The notes under the pieces are model-generated. The model was given only the letters and a program-made list of their open reading frames with translations, did not search any database and was not told where the DNA came from. 64,000 bases of DNA from positions 310,001 to 374,000 of the forward strand of contig JBCBDX010000001.1 of assembly GCA_038529265.1 (NCBI GenBank), given 5' to 3'. The stretch is from JBCBDX01 sp038529265. Lineage in GTDB: Bacteria; Pseudomonadota; Alphaproteobacteria; Rhizobiales; Rhizobiaceae. The position numbers and the translations under genes were made by a program. Positions 8,459 to 17,484 of the stretch are shown here, in pieces (the first letter of the stretch is position 1; every line of letters begins with the position of its first letter).

Positions 8459-11131
8459 ATGCTGGATACAACTGAAACGCACATATTTTCATTTGGGCGC
8501 GGCGATGCTGATCCGTGCGCGGATGATCTGCGGCGCTTGGGCGGTAAAGGCGCCAATCTAGCCGAAATGAGCCGCATTGGCTTACCGGTTCCGCCCGGCT
8601 TTACCATTTCAACCGACATGTGTGCGGCGTTCTTCAAGAACGGTCGGGAACTGCCCGATGCTTTGCGAGAAGAGGTTTTGGCAGCACTCACTAAGCTGGA
8701 AACCGTCACCAAGCACAAGTTTGGTGATCTTGAGAAACCGCTGCTGGTCTCGGTTCGATCGGGTGCCCAGGTCTCCATGCCCGGGATGATGGATACGGTT
8801 CTCAACTTGGGACTGAATGACGAAACGGTCGAAGTGCTTGCCAAGCGAACCAACGATCCAAAATTTGCATATGACAGCTATAGACGCTTCATCCAGATGT
8901 ACGCGACCGTGGTTATCGGCGTTCCTTATTCCCTGTTCGAAGAACGATTGGAAGCTGCGCGCGAAAAGGCGGGTGTCGAGCGAGATCAGGATCTGGGGGT
9001 CGAAGACCTGAAGAGACTGATTGTCGGCTATCTTATCGACATAGAAGCGGACATGGACGAGCCGTTCCCACAAGACCCGTATGAGCAATTGTGGGGCGCC
9101 ATCGAAGCGGTTTTTGCAAGCTGGAGAAACGCACGTGCGCTAACTTATCGTGCTTTGCACGCGATCCCGGACGAGTGGGGTACTGCCGTTACGGTCCAGA
9201 TGATGGTGTTTGGCAATTCGGGCATGGAATCGGCAACTGGTGTTGCTTTTACGCGCGACCCATCAACTGGCGATAAACGCTTTTTCGGGGAGTATCTGCT
9301 GAACGCGCAGGGCGAAGACATTGTCTCCGGGACCCGGACGCCCGATCCACTGGCGCCGGATTCTGCCTCAAAACGCCGCTCTATGCGCGAGACGCTACCC
9401 CATTCATTTAGCCAATTGCAGCAATTGGCAACGATGTTGGAAAAGCACTTCGGTGACATGCAGGATATCGAGTTTACGGTCGACAATGGCTCTCTATGGA
9501 TTTTGCAGACGCGTAGCGGCAAACGAACCGTCAATGCAGGCATCAAAATCGCCGTCGATCTGGCCAATGAGAAGCTCATCTCAAAGGCGGATGCGGTTCT
9601 GCGTGTCGACCCGGCTTCTGTCGATCAGTTGATCCACCCGATGGTCGCGCCCGACGCGCCGCGCAAAAGACTGGCCGCCGGCTTGCCCGCATCACCGGGT
9701 GCGGCAACGGGCGCGGTCGTGTTTACCGCTGAAGCGGCGGTTGCTGCAAAAGAAAAGGATCAGGATGTTATTTTGCTGCGCCCGGAAACCAGCCCGGACG
9801 ATATCCACGGCATGGTCGCAGCTCGCGGTATTGTCACATCGCGAGGCGGCATGACATCTCATGCGGCTGTTGTTGCGCGTGGCATGGGTCGCCCTTGTAT
9901 CACGAGCGTCAACAGTCTCCACATAGATCACGATGCCGGTGTGGCACGCTTCGGCAAAATGAAAGTCCATGAAGGCGAAACAATAACGGTCGACGGCAGC
10001 GCCGGTGAAGTGCTGCTAGGCAAAGTTCCGACGATACAGCGGGAAGTCTCCGGAGATTTTGCAACGCTGCTCGGTTGGGCTGATGAAATTCGTCAGATGA
10101 ATGTGCGGGCCAATGTCGACAAGGCCGAAGATGCCGAAATTGCACGTAGTTTCGGTGCGGAAGGGATTGGCCTTTGCCGTACCGAAAACATGCTGACCAG
10201 CGATCATGCAATGCATCTGATCCGCAAAATGATCATGTCTTCCAGTGAACGCGACCGCCGGGCCATTCTCGATGAACTCTTTCCAGTGCAGCGCTCTGCG
10301 CTGGTCAGCCTTTTTGAGCACATGCCCGGACAGCCTGTATGTGTTCGACTGCTTGATCCGCCCCTTGAAGATTTTTTACCCAGTGATCCTGGCAAGCTCG
10401 CCGCATTTGCAAAGAAAATGAAGCTCCAAGCTGAAGAGGTTGAGCTGAGGGCCGAAGAGCTTCGAGAACTCAATCCGATGCTGGGGAACAGGGGCGTCCG
10501 TCTGGCCATCTGCTACCCCGAAATCGCGGAAATGCAGACGCGCGCCATTATTGAGGCGGCCATTGAAGCTGGCCAGAAAAGTGGCGCACCGGTCGTCCCG
10601 GAGATTGTAGTTCCGCTTGTCTCCTACTTCAAAGAGCTGCGATATTTGCGCGATAAACTGGATGAAATCGCGGCTGAAACCATGCGCCGGCACAAGGCAA
10701 AGATCCGATTTTCAGTCGGATGCATTATTGAAGTGCCTCGCGCGGCAATTCGTGCTGATTTAATTGCCGGTGCTGCTGACTTTTTCTCATTTGGCACAAA
10801 CGATCTTACCCAAACAACGCTGGGTATATCGCGAGATGATGCCTCACATTTTTTGTCTAAGTACCTTCAGCTGGGTCTGATTGATCACGATCCTTTCATA
10901 ACCTTGGACCGCGAAGGTGTCGGCGAAGTTATTGCGCAGGCCATTGAAAAGGGTCGCAGGACCAACCCCGACCTGCTTTCGGGGGTTACCGGAGAACATG
11001 GTGGCGATCCCAAATCCATCGGCATTTTTGAAGAGCTCGGCATCAGCTATGTCTCCTGCTCGCCATACCGCATTCCGGTCGCTCGGTTAGCCGCTGCCCA
11101 AGCAACTGTTCGCAACGGAGGTGAAGCTTAG
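8459..11131 (+). CDS. ppdK: Pyruvate, phosphate dikinase
   Basis: Interconverts pyruvate, ATP and phosphate with PEP, AMP and diphosphate; in alphaproteobacteria it serves gluconeogenesis or PEP/pyruvate balance. Domains in order: N-terminal ATP-grasp (GGKGANLAEM, SVRSGAQVSMPGMMDTVLNLG), the central phosphohistidine swivel domain with GGMTSHAAVVARG (catalytic His468), and the C-terminal PEP-binding barrel with the proton donor in SCSPYR (Cys867). Length 890 is typical. ATG 8459 has CCAAGGG eight bases upstream. The DUF1499 gene follows with no gap and may be cotranscribed. Confidence 0.97.
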   Translation: MLDTTETHIFSFGRGDADPCADDLRRLGGKGANLAEMSRIGLPVPPGFTISTDMCAAFFKNGRELPDALREEVLAALTKLETVTKHKFGDLEKPLLVSVRSGAQVSMPGMMDTVLNLGLNDETVEVLAKRTNDPKFAYDSYRRFIQMYATVVIGVPYSLFEERLEAAREKAGVERDQDLGVEDLKRLIVGYLIDIEADMDEPFPQDPYEQLWGAIEAVFASWRNARALTYRALHAIPDEWGTAVTVQMMVFGNSGMESATGVAFTRDPSTGDKRFFGEYLLNAQGEDIVSGTRTPDPLAPDSASKRRSMRETLPHSFSQLQQLATMLEKHFGDMQDIEFTVDNGSLWILQTRSGKRTVNAGIKIAVDLANEKLISKADAVLRVDPASVDQLIHPMVAPDAPRKRLAAGLPASPGAATGAVVFTAEAAVAAKEKDQDVILLRPETSPDDIHGMVAARGIVTSRGGMTSHAAVVARGMGRPCITSVNSLHIDHDAGVARFGKMKVHEGETITVDGSAGEVLLGKVPTIQREVSGDFATLLGWADEIRQMNVRANVDKAEDAEIARSFGAEGIGLCRTENMLTSDHAMHLIRKMIMSSSERDRRAILDELFPVQRSALVSLFEHMPGQPVCVRLLDPPLEDFLPSDPGKLAAFAKKMKLQAEEVELRAEELRELNPMLGNRGVRLAICYPEIAEMQTRAIIEAAIEAGQKSGAPVVPEIVVPLVSYFKELRYLRDKLDEIAAETMRRHKAKIRFSVGCIIEVPRAAIRADLIAGAADFFSFGTNDLTQTTLGISRDDASHFLSKYLQLGLIDHDPFITLDREGVGEVIAQAIEKGRRTNPDLLSGVTGEHGGDPKSIGIFEELGISYVSCSPYRIPVARLAAAQATVRNGGEA

Positions 11132-11902
11132 GTGCGCACTGTTCGTGATCTGCCGGAGCGAAGGAACTCTGTCACTGCAACTGTCGCGCTGCGGCTTGCA
11201 GTTTTTACGCCGGTATTTGCGTTGGTGAGCATCATCGCTCACCGCGCAGGTCTCGTAGATGTGCCGGCCTTTGGCAATTTGATGATAGCAACGGTTGCCT
11301 TATCGCTCCTGACGGCTCTCTTGATCGTGATCGGGCTCATGCGGCTGTGGACATACGGCAAGAAGGGCGGGCGACGCCTGATCTTTGCTATCGTTGCTCT
11401 TTCAATAGTTGGGCTGCCAATTTGCAATGCCGCCTATCAGGCATTCAGGTATCCGGCAATGATCGACGTCAGTACCGACCTCGTGAGTCCCCCTGTCTTT
11501 CGCGCCGAACTGCGTGAGCTAGGGACCGCTGCCAGTGTTATTGTCGCTGGTTCGCTGAGCGACGGTTATCCCGGCCTCGTTGGCCGCCGCTATAACACGC
11601 CAGCCGATACAATTGAGCAAACCGTTCGCGATACCGGCGAGTCGCTCGGATGGCGATATGAGCGCACACGAGGTCGTGTCGGAGCCAACGATGAAATCAC
11701 CATCGAGTTTTCCGCAACCTCGCTGATCCTGGCGCTACCCAGCACCGTTGCGGTTCGAATGTTGGATGAGGGCGACACCACATTCGTGGATGTTCGCTCC
11801 AAATGGCGCTACTTTGATCATGACCTCGGCGCCAATGCGCGGACTATTGAACGCTATTTGGACACGCTGGACTTCAACTTGATTGGCGTTGCGCAGCCCT
11901 AG
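11132..11902 (+). CDS. DUF1499 membrane protein
   Basis: Starts with GTG directly after the PPDK stop codon, so it is probably translated by coupling. Three hydrophobic helices occupy about residues 20-110, followed by a soluble domain containing IDVSTDLVSPPVF, the start of the DUF1499 domain, and ending near residue 255. DUF1499 proteins have no established activity; they are common next to metabolic genes in proteobacteria. No catalytic motif is visible. Confidence 0.85.
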   Translation: MRTVRDLPERRNSVTATVALRLAVFTPVFALVSIIAHRAGLVDVPAFGNLMIATVALSLLTALLIVIGLMRLWTYGKKGGRRLIFAIVALSIVGLPICNAAYQAFRYPAMIDVSTDLVSPPVFRAELRELGTAASVIVAGSLSDGYPGLVGRRYNTPADTIEQTVRDTGESLGWRYERTRGRVGANDEITIEFSATSLILALPSTVAVRMLDEGDTTFVDVRSKWRYFDHDLGANARTIERYLDTLDFNLIGVAQP

Positions 11903-11903
11903 T

Positions 11904-12824
11904 TCAGACCGGCGTGAAAATGCCGTCCAATGCTGCTGGGCCAATTGTTGCCACAATGCTGCGCGCCACCAAGTCTTCCAAATGAGCGAGCACCGAGAGT
12001 GCGGCAGCGCCATGCAAACGCGGGTCTGTATCGCGGTATATCTGCTCCACCATTGCAGCGATGGTCCGATCCCCTTTTTTGATCCGCTCAACAATCGCTC
12101 GTTCTCGCATTTTCCTATGGCCTCGAAGGCCGCGCAGAAACGCGTCGGGGCTTTCAACAGGACCACCATGCCCCGGCAAATAAATGTCGTGGCCCAGGCC
12201 CTCCAACTTGTCCAAAGAAGCCATGTAGTCTGCCATGGCGCCGTCGGGCGGCGCAACGATGCTGGTTGCCCAAGCCATCACATGGTCAGCAGAAAAAAGT
12301 ACACGCGTTCCGACCAGCTCAAAAGCGAGATGATTGGCGCAATGGCCCGGCGTTTCAATGGCTTTGATTGCCCAGCCATCGCCTTGCATCATTTGCCCAT
12401 CTACCATTTCTTCGTCAGCGACATGCATATAATCTGCGGCAGCATCGAGTGGGTTAACTTCGCCGATGTTGAGGGGTCTTGCAGGCCGATGTGCGCCGGC
12501 CCCAACGATCTTTGCGCCGGTTATGTCTTTCAATTCGCGCGCCAGCGGTGAATGATCAGCGTGTGTGTGGCTGACAAAAATATGGGAAACCGGACGCTCT
12601 GCGATGACGGCCAGTAACGCTGCCAAATGGGCTTCGTCAGATGGCCCCGGATCGATAATTGCCAGCGTGTCCCTGCCGACGACATAGCTGTTGGTGCCGT
12701 AAAAGGTAAAAGCGGACGGGTTTTTACAAGTAACACGCTGCACTTCGGGCGCTACAACCACGCCACTACCATAGTTGGGTTCAAATATCTGCGAAAAGCG
12801 TGGATTGGTGGACAATGGCAGCAC
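11904..12824 (-). CDS. MBL-fold hydrolase with C-terminal winged helix (LACTB2-like)
   Basis: Metallo-beta-lactamase fold enzyme. Metal ligands: HTHADH at residues 86-91, then GHCANH, the SADH aspartate/histidine and LPGHG. The last 60 residues (from about REREAIVERI-like RERAIVERIKKGDR) form the winged-helix extension found in LACTB2-type ribonucleases and many bacterial 'MBL fold' proteins. The substrate is unknown; RNA or a thioester/phosphodiester is possible. Start is GTG at 12824 with AGG upstream. Convergent with the DUF1499 gene, one base apart. Confidence 0.88.
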   Translation of the reverse strand: MLPLSTNPRFSQIFEPNYGSGVVVAPEVQRVTCKNPSAFTFYGTNSYVVGRDTLAIIDPGPSDEAHLAALLAVIAERPVSHIFVSHTHADHSPLARELKDITGAKIVGAGAHRPARPLNIGEVNPLDAAADYMHVADEEMVDGQMMQGDGWAIKAIETPGHCANHLAFELVGTRVLFSADHVMAWATSIVAPPDGAMADYMASLDKLEGLGHDIYLPGHGGPVESPDAFLRGLRGHRKMRERAIVERIKKGDRTIAAMVEQIYRDTDPRLHGAAALSVLAHLEDLVARSIVATIGPAALDGIFTPV

Positions 12825-12918
12825 CTTTCGACCTGCTTACAACTTGCTGATGGCGCGGCTCGCCGTTATACGCGCCAAACCAGCGCAGAAAAGCGCTTTT
12901 CTTCTCGAGGAGTAATTT

Positions 12919-13506
12919 ATGGCTCTGTCTACTGCCCAACAACCACTCGTTTATCGCGCTTTGGCCGATACGCCCACAATGCGCACTTTGGGGTTTGTCC
13001 TGCTCGCCTTGGCGGGATCGCTGATCATTGCTGTCGCCGGTCAAGTCAAAGTGCCTTTCTGGCCTGTTCCGGTGACCATGCAGACATTGGCAATTTTCAC
13101 AATTGCTGCTGCTTACGGTAGCCGTTTGGCTGTTGCTACTTTGCTTTTATACCTCGCTGAAGGAGCGGTCGGTCTTCCTGTTTTCACCAATGGCGGTGGG
13201 TTGGGCTACTTCGCGACCAGTGCAACAACGGGTTATCTGATAGCGTTTGTAATTGCTGCGGGTCTGACTGGTTATGCTGCTGACAAGGGCTTGGCGCGTA
13301 ATCCGCTGGCGCTGTTTGGCGTCAATCTTGTCGGTACCCTCATCATCCTGGCCTTGGGCTTTGCGTGGATTGCACTGCATCCCGCCTATGGCATCGACAA
13401 AGCATTTGCATGGGGCGTCGGGCCATTCATTTGGTCTGATATATTGAAAGCCGGCATCGCAGCCTGCTTGATCCCGGCAGCATCCGCGCTTCTTCCGCGA
13501 GAGTAA
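12919..13506 (+). CDS. bioY: BioY, biotin-specific S component of an ECF transporter
   Basis: Integral membrane biotin-binding protein of 195 residues with six hydrophobic helices. Family features seen are VPFWPVPVTMQT near residue 40 and the glycine-rich VFTNGGGLGY at about 93-102. ATG 12919 is preceded by CGAGGAG at 12905-12911. No bioM/bioN energy-coupling genes are adjacent, so it either works alone, as some BioY proteins do, or shares an ECF module encoded elsewhere. Followed by a strong terminator. Confidence 0.95.
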   Translation: MALSTAQQPLVYRALADTPTMRTLGFVLLALAGSLIIAVAGQVKVPFWPVPVTMQTLAIFTIAAAYGSRLAVATLLLYLAEGAVGLPVFTNGGGLGYFATSATTGYLIAFVIAAGLTGYAADKGLARNPLALFGVNLVGTLIILALGFAWIALHPAYGIDKAFAWGVGPFIWSDILKAGIAACLIPAASALLPRE

Positions 13507-13530
13507 GAATAGCAATCTCCGCCTTTTGAG

Positions 13531-13561
13531 CGCCAGCGGCACAGTGCCGCTGGCGTTTTTT
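13531..13561 (+). terminator. Intrinsic terminator of bioY
   Basis: An 11-base perfect stem (CGCCAGCGGCA at 13531-13541 with TGCCGCTGGCG at 13545-13555), a 3-base loop and a run of six T. It lies 25 bases after the bioY stop and before xdhA, so the two genes have separate transcripts. Confidence 0.9.
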
Positions 13562-13632
13562 GTGCTTGCTGCTTTTTGTGCTCAAAGTACACTTCGATGT
13601 AATGTAACCATTGGCGTGCGCAGGGAGCACAC

Positions 13633-15036
13633 ATGAAATCGGTGACCAGTTTCTTGCTGAATGGTGAGGAAACCAGCGTTTCAGTCAGGCCCGATACAAC
13701 CGTTTTGGATCTGTTGCGGGACCATTTGGGTCACAAAGGCACAAAGGAGGGCTGCGCCGAGGGTGATTGCGGCGCATGCACTATTCTACTCCGCCGATCA
13801 GATGATCGAGACGCTTATCCGAAGCCTGCAAATGCTTGCATCATGTCGGTTGCACAGATTCAAGCCAGCGAGATCACAACCGTTGAAGGTATTGGTAATG
13901 GGGCACTCAGTGATTTGCAGGCCCGCATGGCTGAAAATGGTTCGTCTCAATGTGGATACTGCACGCCCGGTATAGTTATGGCCTTATCGGGATTGCTGGC
14001 ACGCAACAGCCATCCCACCGAAGACGATATTCATGATGCGATGGCCGGAAATCTGTGCCGTTGTACCGGCTATAAGCCGATTGTTGCCGCAGCCAAAGCC
14101 GCCCTTGTCAATGGCGTTCCTCAACCGACGCATGAGCAGCAGTTCGAAATCCAATCAGCTGTGTCTGCCGATGGATCGACGGTCATAAAGCCAGCAACGG
14201 TAGAAGACCTACTGGCTGCAAAAAAAGATCACCCTGCTGCAATTCTATTGGCTGGTGGAACCGATTTGGCGGTTCCTCTCGCTGCTTATGAAACACAATG
14301 GCCGCATATTATTCTGACAAGTAGTGTTACCGCGTTACGCGAATTGAAACTGACGGATGATGCGTTTGAAATAGGCGCGGCTGTAACATGGGAAGAATTG
14401 ATGCACGCGGTAGGTGAAGAGTACCCGTCTTTTGCCACGCTCATCAAGAGGTTTGGCTCTACACAGATCCGCTCCATGGGCACCGTGGGTGGTAATGTTG
14501 GTACCGCCAGCCCAATTGGCGATGGCCCTCCAGCCATGATTGCCATGGGTGCGATGGTGAAACTGCAGTCGTTGGAGCGTGGAGCCCGTACCATGCCTCT
14601 GGAGAATTTCTTTCTCGACTATCGCAAAACCGAGCTTGCCGATGATGAGATCATCAGCGGCTTTTCACTGCCGCGCGTTGGAGCCAATCAGTTTTTCCGG
14701 AGCTATAAAGTATCCAAACGTTATGATCAGGATATCTCAACAGTATGCGGCGCGTTCAATCTGATGCTCGATGGCGATCTGATCAATCAAGCACGCATTG
14801 CCTATGGTGGCATGGCTGCAACGCCCAAGCGGGCCACACACGCGGAAGCGGCGATTACGGGAAAAGCGCTGAACGATCAAACTGCGGCAGAGTTTGCGGA
14901 GGCGCTCTTGCGAGATTTCACGCCGCTTTCTGATTGGCGTGGCACTGACACTTACCGCATGCGCGTTGCTCAGGGGCTGTTTGCGCGGTTGATCGCTGAT
15001 CATGCGGGCGAACGCGTCGAGGTCATGGAGCGATGA
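13633..15036 (+). CDS. xdhA: Xanthine dehydrogenase, small subunit (2Fe-2S and FAD domains)
   Basis: Oxidises hypoxanthine and xanthine to urate with XdhB; this subunit carries electrons from the molybdenum centre to NAD. First iron-sulfur cluster ligands are Cys41, Cys46, Cys49 and Cys69; the second are Cys107, Cys110, Cys142 and Cys144 (CGYCTPG, LCRCTGY). The FAD-binding domain follows from about residue 170, with LLAGGTDLAVP and GNVGTASPIGDGPP. Start ATG 13633 has CAGGGAG seven bases upstream. xdhB overlaps its stop by four bases. Confidence 0.95.
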   Translation: MKSVTSFLLNGEETSVSVRPDTTVLDLLRDHLGHKGTKEGCAEGDCGACTILLRRSDDRDAYPKPANACIMSVAQIQASEITTVEGIGNGALSDLQARMAENGSSQCGYCTPGIVMALSGLLARNSHPTEDDIHDAMAGNLCRCTGYKPIVAAAKAALVNGVPQPTHEQQFEIQSAVSADGSTVIKPATVEDLLAAKKDHPAAILLAGGTDLAVPLAAYETQWPHIILTSSVTALRELKLTDDAFEIGAAVTWEELMHAVGEEYPSFATLIKRFGSTQIRSMGTVGGNVGTASPIGDGPPAMIAMGAMVKLQSLERGARTMPLENFFLDYRKTELADDEIISGFSLPRVGANQFFRSYKVSKRYDQDISTVCGAFNLMLDGDLINQARIAYGGMAATPKRATHAEAAITGKALNDQTAAEFAEALLRDFTPLSDWRGTDTYRMRVAQGLFARLIADHAGERVEVMER

Positions 15037-17360
15037 ACAAACATGTCGCAAATCTGGAACGCGCCATTGTTGGCAAAGGGATCGCCCACGATAGCGCACG
15101 CAAACATGTCCGCGGTGAGGCTATTTATATCGATGATATGCCTCAAGTGCCGGGTACACTTCATGCCGCGCTTATTTTGTCACCGGTTGCACATGGCACG
15201 TTGAAAGGCATCGATACGTCCCCAGCTTTGGCAATGGAAGGCGTTGTGGATTTTGCCTCTGCCTCCGACATAAAGGGCCACAATGACATTGCACCAATTT
15301 TGCCGGGCGAAGAACTGTTTGCAACGCAAACACTTGAATATCTTGGTCAGCCAATCGGCGTAATTTGCGCCACGACTTACAAGCGTGCGGTTGAAGCGGC
15401 TCATGCCGTCAAAGTCGATTTCGAGGCGTTGGAACCAGTTCTCGACATTGAACAGGCGCATGCCGGTGAAAGCTATGTTCTTCCTGCTCAAAAGCTCATC
15501 AGCGGTGATGTTGATGCAGCGTTCGCCGGGGCCGAACGCATAATCGAAGGTCGATTGGAAATCGGCGGCCAGGATCATTTCTATCTGGAAACGCAGATCG
15601 CGTTGGCGGTGCCCGGCGAAGACCAGGACATGACCGTTTATTCGTCAACGCAGCACCCGACCGAAGTGCAGCACCATGTTGCTCATGTGCTTGGGCGCTA
15701 TGCCAATGCGATTGACGTTCAGGTCCGGCGTATGGGCGGCGGTTTTGGCGGGAAAGAAAGTCAGGCAACGATAATCGCCGCAGCCGCCGCTATTCTTGCA
15801 GATAGAACCGGCAAGCCTGTCAAACTCCGCTTGAAGCGATCCGCTGACATGACCGCTACGGGCAAGCGTCATGATATGGTTTCGCGTTGGAAAGTTGGCG
15901 TCACCAAAGAGGGCAGAATTGTTGGCGCTGATGTCGAGTATCTGGCCCGTACAGGCAACTCTCCCGACTTGAGTGGCCCGGTGTTGACGCGCTCGCTAAC
16001 CCATACTGACAATGCCTATCACATCCCGGCAGCACGTTTTGTCGGCCATGCCTGCAAGACCAATACCGTATCCAATACGGCCTTTCGCGGCTTTGGGGGG
16101 CCGCAGGGCGTTGTGACATCCGAGGCAATGATTGACCAGATTGCGCGTGAATTATCGCTTGATCCCAATACGGTGCGTGCGATCAACTATTACGGCCCGG
16201 ACACCGGTGAGACCACACCGTACGATCAGCCGGTTGAGCACAACCGCTTGATTGAAGTGACCGAAACTCTTCTGGCCTCTGCCGAATGGGAGAGGCGACG
16301 CAAAGCGGTTGATGATCACAACGCGTCCAATCCCATTATCCGTCGCGGCCTGGCCATGATGCCGGTCAAGTTCGGTATTTCCTTTAACTTGCCGTCGCTT
16401 AATCAGGCTGGCGCTTTGGTTCACGTTTATCAGGACGGTTCCGTCCATCTGAACCATGGTGGTACTGAAATGGGGCAGGGCCTTTTTATGAAGGTGGCTC
16501 AAGTTGTGGCTGAAGTATTTCAACTTGATATCGATCGTATCAAGATCACAGCCACCCACACCGGCAAAGTGCCCAACACATCGCCGACCGCAGCATCAAC
16601 CGGTTCGGATTTGAATGGCATGGCTGCGTTTATTGCAGCCTCGGCTGTCAAAACACGCATGATCCCGGTTGCGGCGGAGCACTTTGATGTCGAAGAGGAT
16701 GAGATCATCTTCCGCGAAAACCGCGTGCATGCCGACAATCGCTCCATGGAGTTTAGCGAACTGGCCAAGATGAGCTGGGCAAAGCGCGTGTCGCTGTCGG
16801 AGGCTGGCCACTATGCCACCCCGAAAATTCACTGGGACGCCAAAAACATGAAAGGCCGCCCCTTCTTTTATTTCACCTATGGCGCGGCGATTTCGGAAGT
16901 TGAGGTTGATACGATCACCGGTGAGAACCGCTGCATCCGCACCGACATTCTCCAGGACTGCGGCCAATCGCTGAACTCGGCCATCGATCTGGGGCAGATC
17001 GAGGGTGCGTTCGTACAAGGCATGGGTTGGTTGACTTGCGAGGAACTATGGTGGGACAAGTCTGGTCGCCTGCGCACAATCGGGCCATCGACTTACAAAA
17101 TCCCAGGTTCGCGCGATGTGCCGCCAATCTTCAATGTTGCATTGCTCCATGATGCTCCCAATGGTGAGGAAACCGTCTTCCGATCAAAGGCAGTTGGTGA
17201 ACCCCCATTAATGCTGGCGGTCTCTGTTTTCCTCGCGCTTCGCGATGCGGTGGCTTCCATGGCGCCGTCTGGCTATTCACCCAAACTGATGACACCCTGC
17301 ACACCCGAGCGCGTGTTGGACGCGATTTTGGACGCAAAAGGCGCAAAAAGCACCTCATAA
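15033..17360 (+). CDS. xdhB: Xanthine dehydrogenase, large molybdopterin subunit
   Basis: Molybdenum cofactor-binding catalytic subunit, 775 residues. Diagnostic pieces: GGGFGGKES near residue 234, RGFGGPQG near 352 with the catalytic-site arginine of the family, GGTEMGQG near 480 and GEPPLML near the end, which contains the active-site Glu of purine-oxidising members. Its ATG overlaps the xdhA stop as ATGA, so the two are translationally coupled. The cofactor-sulfuration factor gene xdhC, often third in this operon, is not downstream; it must be elsewhere. Confidence 0.95.
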   Translation: MNKHVANLERAIVGKGIAHDSARKHVRGEAIYIDDMPQVPGTLHAALILSPVAHGTLKGIDTSPALAMEGVVDFASASDIKGHNDIAPILPGEELFATQTLEYLGQPIGVICATTYKRAVEAAHAVKVDFEALEPVLDIEQAHAGESYVLPAQKLISGDVDAAFAGAERIIEGRLEIGGQDHFYLETQIALAVPGEDQDMTVYSSTQHPTEVQHHVAHVLGRYANAIDVQVRRMGGGFGGKESQATIIAAAAAILADRTGKPVKLRLKRSADMTATGKRHDMVSRWKVGVTKEGRIVGADVEYLARTGNSPDLSGPVLTRSLTHTDNAYHIPAARFVGHACKTNTVSNTAFRGFGGPQGVVTSEAMIDQIARELSLDPNTVRAINYYGPDTGETTPYDQPVEHNRLIEVTETLLASAEWERRRKAVDDHNASNPIIRRGLAMMPVKFGISFNLPSLNQAGALVHVYQDGSVHLNHGGTEMGQGLFMKVAQVVAEVFQLDIDRIKITATHTGKVPNTSPTAASTGSDLNGMAAFIAASAVKTRMIPVAAEHFDVEEDEIIFRENRVHADNRSMEFSELAKMSWAKRVSLSEAGHYATPKIHWDAKNMKGRPFFYFTYGAAISEVEVDTITGENRCIRTDILQDCGQSLNSAIDLGQIEGAFVQGMGWLTCEELWWDKSGRLRTIGPSTYKIPGSRDVPPIFNVALLHDAPNGEETVFRSKAVGEPPLMLAVSVFLALRDAVASMAPSGYSPKLMTPCTPERVLDAILDAKGAKSTS

Positions 17361-17484
17361 GGCTCATCGCGGTTCGGAAATTTTCATCATTGTCATTTGG
17401 CAATCGACTGATACAGTCTCGGTAACATCAATCTTTTAAGACGGCAGCGCCGAACCATCTGGCTGCGCCGCTTTGGAGCGTAAC

